This document shows, piece after piece, positions 34,776-47,034 of a DNA stretch of 64,000 nucleotides (position 1 is the stretch's first letter; each line of letters starts with the position of its first letter). Both the position numbers and the translations under genes were made by a program. Below the pieces are notes generated by a model. That model was not told the DNA's origin and made no database searches. It saw only the letters and a program-made list of their open reading frames with translations. Origin of the DNA: Luidia sarsii (taxonomy: Eukaryota > Echinodermata > Asteroidea > Paxillosida > Luidiidae); NCBI GenBank assembly GCA_949987565.1, contig OX465109.1, forward strand, positions 16,709,092-16,773,091. Reading direction: 5' to 3'.

Positions 34776-35044
34776 AAAGTTTTCTTTGCCAATTTTTCTT
34801 CAATTTGTTAAAAAAAATTAAAGTTTTTCCTTCCTTTGTTTGACTTGAATATTGAAAAAGCTGCATCAACTCTGTGATCCCCAAGCTGCTGTAGCCAAGA
34901 TTACAGCAATGTTTGCATCTGAATGAAAGTAGGGGTATGATCCCTAGAGATATAGAGCAGTTGATGCCGGTTGAATGTAATCCCAGCAAAGATGAAATGT
35001 TAAAAGTTTCATATAAAATATGTAATCATAATATTATCTAAAGT

Positions 35045-35210
35045 GATATACAAAAATGTTGCAAACTGCATACTGACTAAAAAAATACCAAAATGCAAAT
35101 TTCAAAATGTAGTGGGCTTGACGTTTTGATCCTAGCAGGACCTTTCTCAAAGGCCTTTGAGAAAGGTCCTGCTAGGATCAAAACGTCAGGCCCGCTAAAT
35201 TTTGAGATAA
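35045..35210 (+). repeat. Penelope-derived fragment with perfect 68-bp palindrome
   Basis: Bases 35,120–35,187 form a perfect palindrome with two 34-nt arms centred on AAAGGCCTTT. Each arm contains GGTCCTGCTAGGATCAAAAC followed by GTC. Outside it the symmetry continues imperfectly with GTGGGC/GCCCGC and AAATTT words. Confidence 0.9.
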
Positions 35211-35639
35211 TCCAATCTAAAGTTAAATCAAAGATAATTTCATTTTCATAGAAATTGTCAAGGCCTCTAATGACTCTTGTCCAATTGAAGTCCCTCTCAA
35301 CTCTCTCTGAAGAGCTCATGTCTGGATACAGCAGGGCGTCCATGAGTTGTCCATTCCGAGACAAAAGAAAAGTATGGACAAAATTAATGTCTCAGTCGTT
35401 GTACATGTATTCATTGAAGATTTAAGTAAAGGGTTTGAGAGGTGAGTGGATGCAAGACTGACTTTGTGAAGACTGGGGATATGTTTCATAGGTTGGATTT
35501 TGAAAAGTATTGTAAGTGTCGCGGTCTGGGAATTGAAGACTCCAGCCATTGGAGGGGTGTGGACTCCTCGATGTGGGTGTGTACCCTCCGAATGAAGACA
35601 CCACAGACACTTGATTTGGAGTTAGACCAGTTTTAATTC

Positions 35640-35905
35640 TCCCAGATCTTTTTCCCTTTAATACAAAAAGCATTACAAAAACTTCTAATTCTACATTCCA
35701 CTATACAATAAAAACAATACAATAACAATGACGAACAGTTATAGCAACTAACAAAGACGTACGATCTCAAGGCAAACTCAGAGATTGGATGGACAGAACG
35801 AATATTGAGTAGTAGTGAATTCCAGAGATGGGGCCAGCAATAGGAGTTCGAAGATCGATCACCCCATGAATTATGAGCATGAACATTGATTAGATACACA
35901 TTGTC
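35640..35905 (-). pseudogene. LINE (CR1/jockey-like) ORF2 tail and 3' UTR
   Basis: The minus strand reads NVHAHNSWGDRSSNSY then PHLWNSLLLNIRS and ISEFALRSYVF, the conserved end of many non-LTR reverse transcriptase proteins (DRAF…LWNSLP…FK). An A/T-rich 3' UTR-like stretch follows toward 35,640. Confidence 0.7.
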
Positions 35906-36080
35906 AACCAGGTAGATTAAACAGAAAAGATATTACTCTTACCCAAAGAATGGGGAATACAAGGCTGCGCTCCCTCTCTCTCTCTCACACCAACTGGTTA
36001 ACGACCGACACACGCCGTCTTTACTGCCCGTCCAGCTTACTGGAAAGCATCACACCAGAAACCCACGTCCGCATCATCAT

Positions 36081-36085
<5 letters not shown>

Positions 36086-36115
<30 letters not shown>
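36086..36115. repeat. GA microsatellite
   Basis: Run of GA dinucleotides; a CT run lies nearby at 35,973–35,984. Confidence 0.9.
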
Positions 36116-36116
<1 letters not shown>

Positions 36117-36486
36117 AAGGGAGAGCACACGAGAGAACTCTCGAGAATGCGTGCTTGTGCGCAAGCGCAATCTGATAAGGACAGGGTTGCCATGGGGACA
36201 ATCACCCCACAATGGACGTATCCATACCCCCACACAAGCAACACTGTCAGGTTATTGTCAGGTTATTATAAGAACACTACTTGTCAAAGGATAACAGGTT
36301 TCTTTTGTAATTCTAGTAATGTAAATAAACTTGGTCTCTTGCAGTTTGTTCTAGACTCGAATTTAAACTGTCTGTTTAAACTGTTTGTCTATTTAAACTT
36401 GTTTCTTTTGGACGAGTTCTGAGACTGACCTTTCCATCACTATTAGAAAACAGAAAACAATTTGCTTTGGTTATATTAGTCTAAAA

Positions 36487-36927
36487 GCCGCCAGCTCAGC
36501 CCGTAGCTCACCTGTGTACGCTGAACTTTTGGTGAGATTTCTGCCTCAAGAGGCCGTAAGACCAATATTATCTATCCCGTTTGATTTTGTTTGTTTCGCG
36601 TGGATGAAAACTCATCGTGTGCGGCGACTTGAGCTAGATGCTGAGCCCCAAAAAATATTTTGGGAAACCATCACATGAGCAAAGTGTGTGCTTTCATTGG
36701 CCAGTTGTGATTTTTTGGGCTGAGCTCGTAGCTCATCAAGTCGCCGCAAACGGTGAGTTTTCATCCACGAGAGGCAAACAAAATCAAACAGGATAGATAT
36801 TGGTCTCACGGCTTCCTGAGGCAGAAATCTCAGTAAAAGTTCAGTGCACACAATGAGCTACTAGCTGAGCTAACGACCTCGAGAAAATTTTTGCTCAGCA
36901 GATAGCTCTCGCGTGCGGCGGTCTTAA
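36487..36927. mobile_element. MITE with long terminal inverted repeats
   Basis: The left arm from 36,487 and the right arm to 36,927 share, in inverted order, AAGMCCGCC ends, GTAGCTCA, CTGAACTTTT, GAGATTTCTGCCTC, TTTGATTTTGTTTG and GTGGATGAAAACTCA. Arms of about 170 bp enclose a short centre, so the single strand would fold into a long hairpin. No coding capacity. Confidence 0.8.
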
Positions 36928-36929
36928 TT

Positions 36930-38090
36930 ACACTCACCTGAGCATAGGCATATCCCTCCCCTTTCTCTAGTCCTCAGTCTGCGATGGTAAGCTCCTCAAA
37001 CTCCCCAAGTAGGTGGTAGCATCAATCCTGCACAATGAGAGACAGGAAAGAATGAAGGTTGCAAAATCTGACAAAACCCCTGAGGAACAATCCCTGTAAC
37101 TGCGATTCATTATCTGATCTAAGGTTTTTCATTTCCCATGTTCATCGGATGGAGACATTTCTGTCCTTGATTTTGAGAACTTGACGTGAGCCCTCCCTTC
37201 AAGCAATTTTTCTTCAGTCCTGGAGCTTGTATTTGTTCTAATTAATAAAAGCCTGATGAGTTCCCTGTGATGTACGCTTAAACAATAGGCTCACCAGTCA
37301 TGTCTTTTCTTCATGCCTATCATCAGTGTCTTCCAGAATGGAGTACGAAGCATCCTCTTGGCCGGTGACTCAACCAGGCTCCTTACAAGTCTCAAGGAAA
37401 GGGGGAAGAAAAGAGAGAAACTTGGCCCGGACTAATTGCTGGGCATCATTAGTCTATTTTTCAAGCAAAATAAGAGAGTAAAATTGGTTCTTTCAAACCA
37501 ATAATCAAACGACAAAATAATGCATAATACAATTTTGTTCCCCTGAGTTCCATTTCAGATAAATGGAAAGCAAAGGAATGAATATTAGTACATGTTCAAA
37601 ATTCATCAATAAATTTTTTTCCGTTTCATTTAGGATGGGGAAGAAAATAAATAAATAAATAAATGTTGAAACATACATAAAGACATATGCTTAATATGTA
37701 TGAATGGGCATCTGTTTAAGTACATGTATAGTGATTATTGGTTATACAATTCCTGCTTATTTTGGGGGAGAGAAAAAGAAAAGGAAACTAAAGAAAAGAA
37801 GTGAGAAAGGGAAAAAAGAAGATTTTCTTTTGACAAACATTATTAACAATCTGGAAAATATCACCATTTCATTTCAAAACCTGCAAAGAAATAGAAGCAA
37901 AACTAGTTTAATATTCATGCACAATGGAAATGGGTATTGTTGATTTTTAAATGCAAGAGTTAGGAATGTATTTGAAATCCTGTAGGAGACAAATGAAAGC
38001 ACAAGTTTGCAAGTATGAATTGGGCTTACTTACAAAACCCCAAATTGATCAATTTGATTGAAAGAATGATTTATGTCAATTCGTGGGGTG
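36930..38090. other. Intergenic, no gene seen
   Basis: A/T-rich. A short Lys-rich open frame near 37,704 has no motif and I do not call it a gene. Confidence 0.5.
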
Positions 38091-39790
38091 AGAGAAAATG
38101 GTTAATGGGGAGAGATAAAAGTGGTTAATATTCATTGTTACACAAGAACAAAGTAAAATTCAAATTCATATCAAGTTGAAAGGTTAATTAATGTCAGTTC
38201 CTGCTCATGGGAAGAGAAAAACGTGGTCAATAAAGAGAGATGGAGATAAAAATGGTTAATGGGGAGAGATAAAAGTGGTTAATATTCATTGTCACATAAG
38301 AACAGAGTGAAATTCAGGGCATATCAAGTTTCCAGATAAGCGTTAATTAGGTACACTTACAAAATACCCAACAAAGTTTCAATCCTGAATTCCCGGGGAA
38401 AGAAAAGATATCGTTAGTTTCATTTTCACTCAAAGACAAAGGGCAATCATTGATCTGTACAGTACATGTATATACGTGTACAGTTTAAAATTACTCACCA
38501 ATGAATTTTTTTAACCTGGAAGGGGAAAAAGATTGTTAGAAAAACTCAATAATTGTGGAGAATTCAGAGTAGAATTAGTTTGAATCAGCAGGGACTCCAG
38601 ACACCATGGAGAATAACGTGATTTAATTTCATAACATCAACAGTTCATTTACACAATTAATCCTTAAAATTGTAAAGAAATCACACACAAAACTCGAACT
38701 TGTCAGAAACCAATATTTTTTTATTCTCCAAACAGATGTGTATTTTGTTACCCAAATTACATAGTCAATCCAAAACCAGTTTTGTGGATTTTAGTTCAAT
38801 CAATAGCCAATAAATAAACAGACATTACACACTGGTGATTTAGACAGGATTTTAATTTGAAACACCACCATTGCACACTGTTGACCATTTTGCCTAAGAT
38901 TACAAAGAATTCACTCAAGATACCAGCTTGTTCAGACATTTTCTTATTTTATTCTCAAAGAACACAATCTGAACAATCTACCACTACCCTCCAAATCTTA
39001 CAATTGTTTACAAGCATATTATGATGTATCAATTGTTTTGAAAACGTGACAGGTCAATGTATGTCAGTTCCAGCCCATTGGTAGAGAAAAGGAAAGTAGT
39101 CACACAAGAACAAAGTAAAATGAAAGTCATAGCAAGTTTCTAGATAGGCCTAGGCCTAAGTGTTAATTGGGTACGCTTACAAATACCCAACGCAGTATTA
39201 ATTCTCAATTCCTGGGGAAAGAAAAGATTTTATTAGTTTCATTTTCACTCAATCATTGATATAGCAGGGACCTGCAGTATATAGATAGTTTGAAAATTAC
39301 TCGACAGTTATAAATGTTACATAAAATGTTTAAACCTGGAAGGGGAAAAAGGACAAAAATTAAGGTGAAGAATTTAGAGTAGAAGAAATCATACACACAG
39401 CTTGCCAGAAACCATTTTCTTTTATTTTCAAAACAGATTTTTACAATTAGGCCTAGTACTTGTTACTCAAATTAACTAGTCAACCTAAAACTATTTTTGT
39501 GTGGATTTTAGTTCAGTCAACAAAAAATAAATAAGCAGACATCAGATATTGTTGATTAAGACATGATTTTATTTCGAAACACCAACACTTTTAAAATCAT
39601 TGCACATTTTTGAACATTTTGCCTAAAATTACAAAGAATTTACTCGAGATACCTTGGTAAAAACATTTTTTTATTTTATTCTCAAATCACACAATGTAAG
39701 CAATCTAAGACCACCCTCTAAATCCTACATTTGCTTACAAGCACAATATGATGCATCTATCGCTTTGAATCCTGCAGAGAAAAAAAAGGT
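38090..39790 (+). repeat. Diverged tandem duplication, about 0.8 kb unit
   Basis: Blocks such as ATATCAAGTTTCCAGATAAG, CTGAATTCCCGGGGAAAGAA, TTAGTTTCATTTTCACTCAA, AACCTGGAAGGGGAAAAAG and GTGGATTTTAGTTCA occur in the same order from about 38,320 and again from about 39,130. A short piece (GGTTAATGGGGAGAGATAAA) is also repeated at 38,100 and 38,255. No coding signal. Confidence 0.65.
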
Positions 39791-40389
39791 TAGTACATGT
39801 TTGTCAGGTTGGTTACAGCCATCTGTAGTTTGCATAAGTGGGAAAAGGACCCCCCCCCCCAACTGACAGAAAAGACACAGACACCAGTGAAAACAGATCA
39901 TTTTATTCCTTTTTTTAATACTCTCCTTGTTACTGTTTGCATTACAAATCCTAAGGCTTTTTTCTAAAAAAAAACCACACAACTGCCTTAACTACTCTAA
40001 ATAGAAAATAAAGACACAGAAAACTCTATTGCTCCTCATTTTATTCCAAAAACAAATGTCAGGGACTTATACACTACTGTGTCCAACACAAATTGAGTTT
40101 GATAAAGACAGCTTGCAATTTGCAAAGCGCATTTATTTTTCTGAATCTATAACATAGATTCACTATTAATTTTGTTTGTATTCGTTTATTGGTTTTTATT
40201 TATTTACATGCATATTTCTTTCGGTGGTTTTGTCATTTCAAGTCCAGGGAGCTGTGAATTGGGCATTACAATCCTTCTAACCTACACTTGTTTTTAGAAG
40301 CTATCAGTTACCAGAAGCATTTAAACTGGGCGAGGCACCAGACATTGCTAAGGCCCTAACACAACTAATTTGTCTTCATTATTTCACAG
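39791..40389. other. Intergenic, no gene seen
   Basis: Holds a poly-C run near 39,851 and A/T-rich sequence; the last part grades into the minisatellite. Confidence 0.5.
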
Positions 40390-42893
40390 TCAATGCACCA
40401 GGCATTGAAGTTGATTTGAAGAAATATTATTGAACTTTTACCCTACTTTTAGTATTAATTATCATCATCTAAATATGGGCAACGCACCAGGTATTGCAGT
40501 TGATCTCAGTTAAATCATTTAACTTTTACCCTACTTTTACTATTAATTATCTAAATATGGGCAACGCACCATATGCAGGCATTGCAGTTGATCTCACTTA
40601 AATTGTTTACTTTTTCCCTACTTTTAGTATTAATTATCTAAAATATGGGCAACGTACCAGGCATTGCAGTTGATCTCACTTAAATTGTTAACTTTTTCCC
40701 TACTTTTAGTATTGTCTAAAATATGGGCAACGCACCAGGCATTGCAGTTGAGCTCACTTAAATTGTTTACTTTTACCCTACTTTTAGTATTAATTGTCTA
40801 AAATATGGGCAACGCACCAGGCATTGCAGTTAATATCACTTAAATTGTTTACTTTTCCCTACTTTTAGTATTGTCTAAAATATGGGCAACGCACCAGGCA
40901 TTGCAGTTGATCTCACTTAAATTGTTTACTTTTACCCTACTTTTAGTATTAATTATCTAAAATATGGGCAACGCACCAGGCATTGCAGTTGATCTCACTT
41001 AAATTGTTTACTTTTCCCTACTTTTAGTATTAATTGTCTAAATATTGGCAACGCACCAGGCATTGTAGTTGATCTCAGTTAAATTGTTTACTTTTCCCTA
41101 CTTTTAGTATTAATTATCTAAAATATTGGCAACGCACCAGGCATTGCAGTTGATCTCACTTAAATTGTTTACTTTTCCCTACTTTTAGTATTGTCTAAAA
41201 TATGGGCAACGCACCAGGCATTGTAGTTGATCTCAGTTAAATTGTTTACTTTTACCCTACTTTTAGTATTAATTGTCTAAAATATGGGCAACGCACCAGG
41301 CATTGCAGTTGATCTCACTTAAATTGTTTACTTTTATCCTACTTTTAGTATTAATTATCTAAAATATGGGCAACGCACCAGGCATTGCAGTTGATCTCAC
41401 TTAAATTGTTTACTTTTCCCTACTTTTAGTATTAATTGTCTAAATATTGGCAACGCACCAGGCATTGTAGTTGATCTCAGTTAAATTGTTTACTTTTCCC
41501 TACTTTTAGTATTAATTATCTAAAATATTGGCAACGCACCAGGCATTGCAGTTGATCTCACTTAAATTGTTTACTTTTACCCTACTTTTAGTATTAATTG
41601 TCTAAAATATGGGCCACGCACCAGGCATTGCAGTTGATCTCAGTTAAATTGTTTACTTTTCCCTACTTTTAGTATTAATTGTCTAAAATATGGGCAACGC
41701 ACCAGGCATTGCAGTTGAGCTCACTTAAATTGTTTACTTTTCCCTACTTTTAGTATTAAGTGTCTAAAATATGGGCCACGCACCAGGCATTGCAGTTGAT
41801 CTCACTTAAATTGTTTACTTTTACCCTACTTTTAGTATTAATTGTCTAAAATATGGGCAACGCACCAGGCATTGTAGTTGATCTCAGTTAAATTATTTAC
41901 TTTTACCCTACTTTTAGTATTAAGTGTCTAAAATATTGGCAACGCACCAGGCATTGTAGTTGATCTCAGTTAAATTGTTTACTTTTACCCTACTTTTAGT
42001 ATTAATTATCTAAAATATTGGCAACGCACCAGGCATTGCAGTTGATCTCACTTAAATTGTTTACTTTTACCCTACTTTTAGTATTAATTGTCTAAAATAT
42101 GGGCAACGCACCAGGCATTGCAGTTGATCTCACTTAAATTGTTTACTTTTACCCTACTTTTAGTATTAATTGTCTAAAATATGGGCAACGCACCAGGCAT
42201 TGCAGTTAATATCACTTAAATTGTTTACTTTTCCCTACTTTTAGTATTAATTATCTAAAACATTGGCAACGCACCAGGCATTGCAGTTGATCTCAGTTAA
42301 ATTGTTTACTTTTACCCTACTTTTAGTATTAATTGTCTAAAATATGGGCCACGCACCAGGCATTGCAGTTGATCTCACTTAAATTGTTTACTTTTACCCT
42401 ACTTTTAGTATTAATTGTCTAAAATATGGGCAACGCACCAGGCATTGCAGTTGAGCTCACTTAAATTGTTTACTTTTCCCTACTTTTAGTATTAAGTGTC
42501 TAAAATATGGGCAACGCACCAGGCATTGCAGTTGATCTCACTTAAATTGTTTACTTTTTCCCTACTTTTAGTATTAATTGTCTAAAATATGGGCAACGCA
42601 CCAGGCATTGTAGTTGATCTCAGTTAAATTATTTACTTTTACCCTACTTTTAGTATTAAGTGTCTAAAATATGGGCAACGCACCAGGCATTGCAGTTAAT
42701 ATCACTTAAATTGTTTACTTTTTCCCTACTTTTAGTATTAATTATCTTAAATATGGGCAACGCACCAGGCATTGCAGTTAATATCACTTAAATTGTTTAC
42801 TTTTCCCTACTTTTAGTATTAATTGTCTAAATATGGGCAACGCACCAGGCATTGCAGTTGATCTCACTTAAATTGTTTACTTTTACCCTTTTG
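40390..42893. repeat. About 81-bp minisatellite, roughly 30 copies
   Basis: Unit words in order: TTAAATTGTTTACTTTT, CCCTACTTTTAGTATTAAT, TGTCTAAAATATGGGCAACG and CACCAGGCATTGCAGTTGAT. Units vary from 75 to 88 bp through small indels, and recurring variants (GGCAACG/GGCCACG, GCAGTTG/GTAGTTG, ATATGG/ATATTGG) suggest higher-order duplication. Confidence 0.95.
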
Positions 42894-43900
42894 TGAAACA
42901 AGGTTCGGGTTGGGGTTATTAGGCGATGTGAACATTTTATTTCAAACGAGAGATTAGTCCAACTCTGTTCTGGGCCGTGAAGCAGAGGTTCGCGGGTGGT
43001 TCGGCTATTTCTTTGTTTATTTTTGGAGTTCGTTATAACTACAGCGCGCGAATTAAAGATGAAAAGTCCGCGGTTTTAGTGTTAAAAAAAGACAAGAAAT
43101 TGCCCACTAACCTTCGAAGGCCAAGTTCCAGTGGCTTACCACAGCTCTCGTGACTTGTCGAGAACTGAAGACGGTCGAGGTGTTTTCCCAAAGACGAATC
43201 TCAACTCACAAGAACAGTTCCAGGTCCAGAATTTGAAGGCCCAAAATGGTGCCGACGATTAAGACTGTCCAGTCCAGTGGCCGGCCCATGGCCAGTGAGT
43301 GCACGCACGTACGTTAAACCTCAAACATCAAAGCTCAGGCAAAACAGTGCGCCACAGGCGAATTTCAGTCCACTGTTCCATGACATGAAAGTTAAAGGCG
43401 AAGCTATACACTCACAAGAACAGCCTCGGGCACAGCATTTCTCCCTGGCCCGAGGGCCCAAAAAAATGGCGAAAATTGACCGTCCAGTCTACACGGCAAC
43501 CGCCAGTGAGTGCAGGCATGTTTAGCATCAAACTGTGCGGGCTCCACAGTGCGCTACAGGCAAATTTCAGTCCACGATTCCGCGAGTAGAACTTCTTTTG
43601 TGGTCGGAGCGAGGCGCCTGGAGCTGTGCTGCCTCGTTGAAATCTGACGACGGAGTGAACCTCGTGTGTCAAAAAATGCCCCACGGGAAACGCGCCCAGG
43701 CAGTGATGCGGTTCCCCTGGAGACGCATCACCAAAATCTGTAGTCCTCCGACTGCATTTCAACGATTTTCTTCGGTTGAGAGTATTCTCATACACAAGAT
43801 TTTGACCAAAATGTATTTCCAAGACAGTTTTCTTGAGCTCACCGATAAAATTTCCAAAGCAATCCACTAAATATACCTAAAAATCAAATTTGGAGCTCTA
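42894..43900. other. G/C-richer unique block with two related sub-blocks
   Basis: Sub-blocks near 43,195–43,345 and 43,400–43,570 share AACTCACAAGAACAG / CACTCACAAGAACAG, GGCCCAAAA, GCCAGTGAGTGCA and AGTGCGC(C/T)ACAGGC. Higher G/C than its surroundings could mean a CpG-rich promoter or a decayed repeat. Open frames on both strands are not conserved between the sub-blocks. Confidence 0.45.
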
Positions 43901-44164
43901 TATTTTAACCTGACTGGGTGGATGACTACTATGATGACGTAATGCTATTGGTCCTTCTCAATGGTGGATAGTTATAAAGAGAAAACACCTGGGTCCATAG
44001 TTGGCGCCTTTTTATTGGTCCCTGCTTGAGCAGACGATAAATCTCAGGTTAGGGGCAGGCGGGCTGGTTGGGGGGGGGGGGGAGAAAATTTGGATCAGGA
44101 ATGTAGTGTATACTACCGTACATTACTGTACTGTACTGTACACTGTACACTACTTACAGTCTAC

Positions 44165-44560
44165 GTAGTCGAGACACTTTGACACTTTATGTCCCTCGGT
44201 CTTATAATAAACTAAACGACAGGGCATTTGCCGTTGCTGGACCAAGCTTGTGGAATTCTTTGCCAAACCAGCTGAAGAGAATCACACGCGAAAATGAATT
44301 TAAAAGTGCAATAAAGACACATCTCTTTAATAAATGTGTCAATTAATTAATACTATATTAGATTATTTTAATCTTATATAAAAATTCCTAGTAAATGTTA
44401 TTTTGTTGATTATAAATTGTGTAATTGTTCAAGTTGATTAATGTTATTAATGTTTTTATCCATTATATTTTTAAACGTTTGTTATATATCATTGTAAAGC
44501 GCTTTTGAATATATTTTATAGAAATAGCGCTATAGAAGTGAAATAAATGTTAAATGTTAA
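44165..44560 (+). pseudogene. LINE (CR1/L2-like) ORF2 tail and 3' UTR
   Basis: The plus strand reads RAFAVAGPSLWNSLPNQLKR then FKSAIKTHLFNKCVN and a stop at 44,344. An A/T-rich 3' UTR ends with TTGTAAAGCGCTTTTGAATA and ATAGCGCTATAGAAGTGAAA, the terminal layout seen in CR1/L2-type elements. Truncated at the 5' side. Confidence 0.85.
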
Positions 44561-44564
44561 AATG

Positions 44565-45945
44565 CACAATACATAATACAGTACAGTACATAATCATGTA
44601 CAATACACAAGTTGCAAAAGACAACTGCAAGATGGCAGACATGTGCATGTAGACCATGTGTACACTTAAAAATGATATCGAACTTTTTTTGCTGTTATTT
44701 TTGTAAGCCCTTAAAGAAGAGTCGATCGATGTTTTATAGACAGCCTAAGACAGGATCTTTATTGGCTTTTCCGTCTCAACGGGAAAGGCATATATTTCCT
44801 TTTTAGTATAATAATGTGCCATTTCAAGGCAATAACTGAGCGTGCATAACGAGATAGCTTGACCGACTGTGTCAACTGAAACAAAAATGACGCAACTCGA
44901 ACAAGCATTGATGTGATGATAACACCGTGGTGGCGCCCTTCGTCGCTGAATTCTGTAAAATAATGGGAACCTCGGCTTCTGATTAATATGGTTTTCGTTA
45001 AATTTGAAGGTTTTGTTAAGGTCTGTTTACACTCTGAAATCGTAGTATGGACAGTGTATGGCGTCCAAGAGATATCCGAGTTAATTAGGCTGAAACCGGC
45101 TTATTTATTCAATGGTACATCTACATTATGTAGGCCCTTTGTAAAATAATAGGACTTGAACTTGAAGACTGGCTTGATCACTCAAAAGACATTTTTCGCT
45201 CAGGGGTAAATTTGATTTCAGAAAATGTAATTTGGGCTTCAAATATTGATATCAATGGTTGATGATTAGAAGTGGGGGATGCTGAAGGGGCGGGACAAGG
45301 GGGAAGGGGACAGATTGGGAAGGAATAGGGGTTAACTGTTTAATACCAGAATGGCCAAAGTGCTTTCAGAATAATCTTAAAATGAACTAGTTCTTAAGAA
45401 GCACTAAGGCAGCAAAAGCAATGGAAACACTAACAGATGTAGACATGTTTTTATCTGAGCAGGAACTTTCTTTAAGAAAAAATGTGAAAACTAATAATCT
45501 TTTTAGAAGACGGTCCATCTAAATATGCACCAAAGTCAATGATGCCCTGCGCAAAAGTCAATTGGGAACTGGTCAATTAGAATTCTGATTTCTAAATAAA
45601 TTCCTCCCAGTTTTTCTTCATTTTACTGAAAAACAAATCTGATGTATGCATAATGCGTCATTATTGCAATCTTTTAGCTCCTGGATTTTATTTTAAAAAA
45701 AGTCTTTTTTTGTTGAGAATCATTCCAGTGATTGTCTTGCAGCAGCTGAAACTGGTACATTTAATGGTTCATTTTGGAGAAACTTGTGTGCGTGAGAAAG
45801 AAACAACCAAACAATAATTCAGAGATCAATAGGAGTAGGTAGTCAGGCCTTTTACTTTGACGAACCAGAGACTGAGGAGAAAATTTTTGCTTTCAGAAAC
45901 ACAGTTTTGTAAAAAAAAATTATAAGCCTTTTATATATTTTAATG
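44565..45945. other. Intergenic, no gene seen
   Basis: GTACAGTACA words near 44,580, otherwise A/T-rich unique-looking sequence. No supportable coding region. Confidence 0.5.
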
Positions 45946-45949
45946 TAAT

Positions 45950-46082
45950 GTAACGTCTACTTATTGTTACAGCTTTACGCAATTCCGCATTTTTGTGGCG
46001 AGCAAGCTGATTTGTCTACTTATTGTTACAGCTTTACGCAATTCCGCTTTTTTGTGGCAAGCAAGCTGATTTAATAAACCAT

Positions 46083-46140
<58 letters not shown>
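45950..46140 (+). repeat. Element 3' end: 60-bp duplication plus ATCT tail
   Basis: GTCTACTTATTGTTACAGC, ACGCAATTCCGC and GTGGCRAGCAAGCTGATTT occur twice, about 61 bp apart. They are followed by AATAAACC and then about 14 ATCT units (46,084–46,140). A microsatellite seeded directly after a polyadenylation-like signal is typical of non-LTR element 3' ends. Confidence 0.7.
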
Positions 46141-46141
<1 letters not shown>

Positions 46142-46755
46142 AATGATTTATTTCAGAGGAAAAACGATACATGTATATAATACAAAATCACAGAACAACG
46201 AAAGCTAAAAACCAATACAAATTCACAAGAGACAAAAAAAAAATAGTCAGCACCCCTGCGAGATTCCCAAAATTAATACGAACCAAATCACAATCAAGTG
46301 GCTCTCCTAAATGCTGAAGACAAAAAGAATACAAAGCACAAACCAAACTATATAACAAGAATGTTGATACAATTGGAGGATATTCAAATTGACTCCAGGA
46401 GTAAGACAGTAATCAGGGAAAAATAGAGAAGATGAAGAGAACAAAAGATATTCCTTGACACTAGACGGCAAACTCTCCTACAACCTTTGAAGGGAAATGA
46501 TTGAAGAGAAAATGGTGACAAGCATTAGTCCTTGCGATACCGGTGGTAAACTCTGATGCTATGGACAAGTCTAGTGTTTATTACATTATACTAATGGGTG
46601 ATGATATCAGAACAATTAAAAAGAGATTTTTTTATGACAACACAAATAGAGAAAATGAACTCAGTTTGAAAGAAATGGTAATCACTATTGACCATATCTA
46701 GGCTGGTAATCTAAGTTATCATAAGGATTGGTAAAAAGATCTCCTTGGGAGACTG
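46141..46755. other. No gene seen; possible LINE 3' remnant
   Basis: A/T-rich. Around 46,500 the minus strand hints at a LINE-like tail (YHRYRKD), but the match is too weak to call. Confidence 0.35.
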
Positions 46756-46759
46756 AGAC

Positions 46760-47027
46760 AATGGACCATTCCCATGAAATATGCAAATAAGAGCTGTCGC
46801 ATGCGCTTTACTAAATTGGTGGGCAAACGAGTGCGCGTTGCGTGCAGGTTTTGAAATAAGCGCGCAGGAGACGCTGAATAGCCAATGACCGCACGCCAAA
46901 CTGTTAGTGAGAAAGAACGCACGCACGCCCGCGGAAAACTATGATTGGTTGGCAGCCCGCTTGCCCACCAATTTAGTTAAGCACATGCGCTAGGTCTAAT
47001 TTGCATATTTCATGGGAGAGGTCCATT
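46760..47027. mobile_element. 268-bp MITE with about 65-bp terminal inverted repeats
   Basis: The left end AATGGACC…CCCATGAAATATGCAAAT and right end mirror each other over about 65 bp, through TAAATTGGTGGGCAA. Both arms carry the octamer ATGCAAAT. The interior is G/C-rich and noncoding. Confidence 0.85.
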
Positions 47028-47034
47028 AAGATGG

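Noticed and set aside
37704..37943. 79-codon Lys-rich frame with a hydrophobic start
   Set aside because: A/T-rich context, no homology recognised, no splice or promoter evidence.
43277..43870. Open frames on both strands in the G/C-rich block
   Set aside because: They are not preserved between the two related sub-blocks and carry no recognisable domain.
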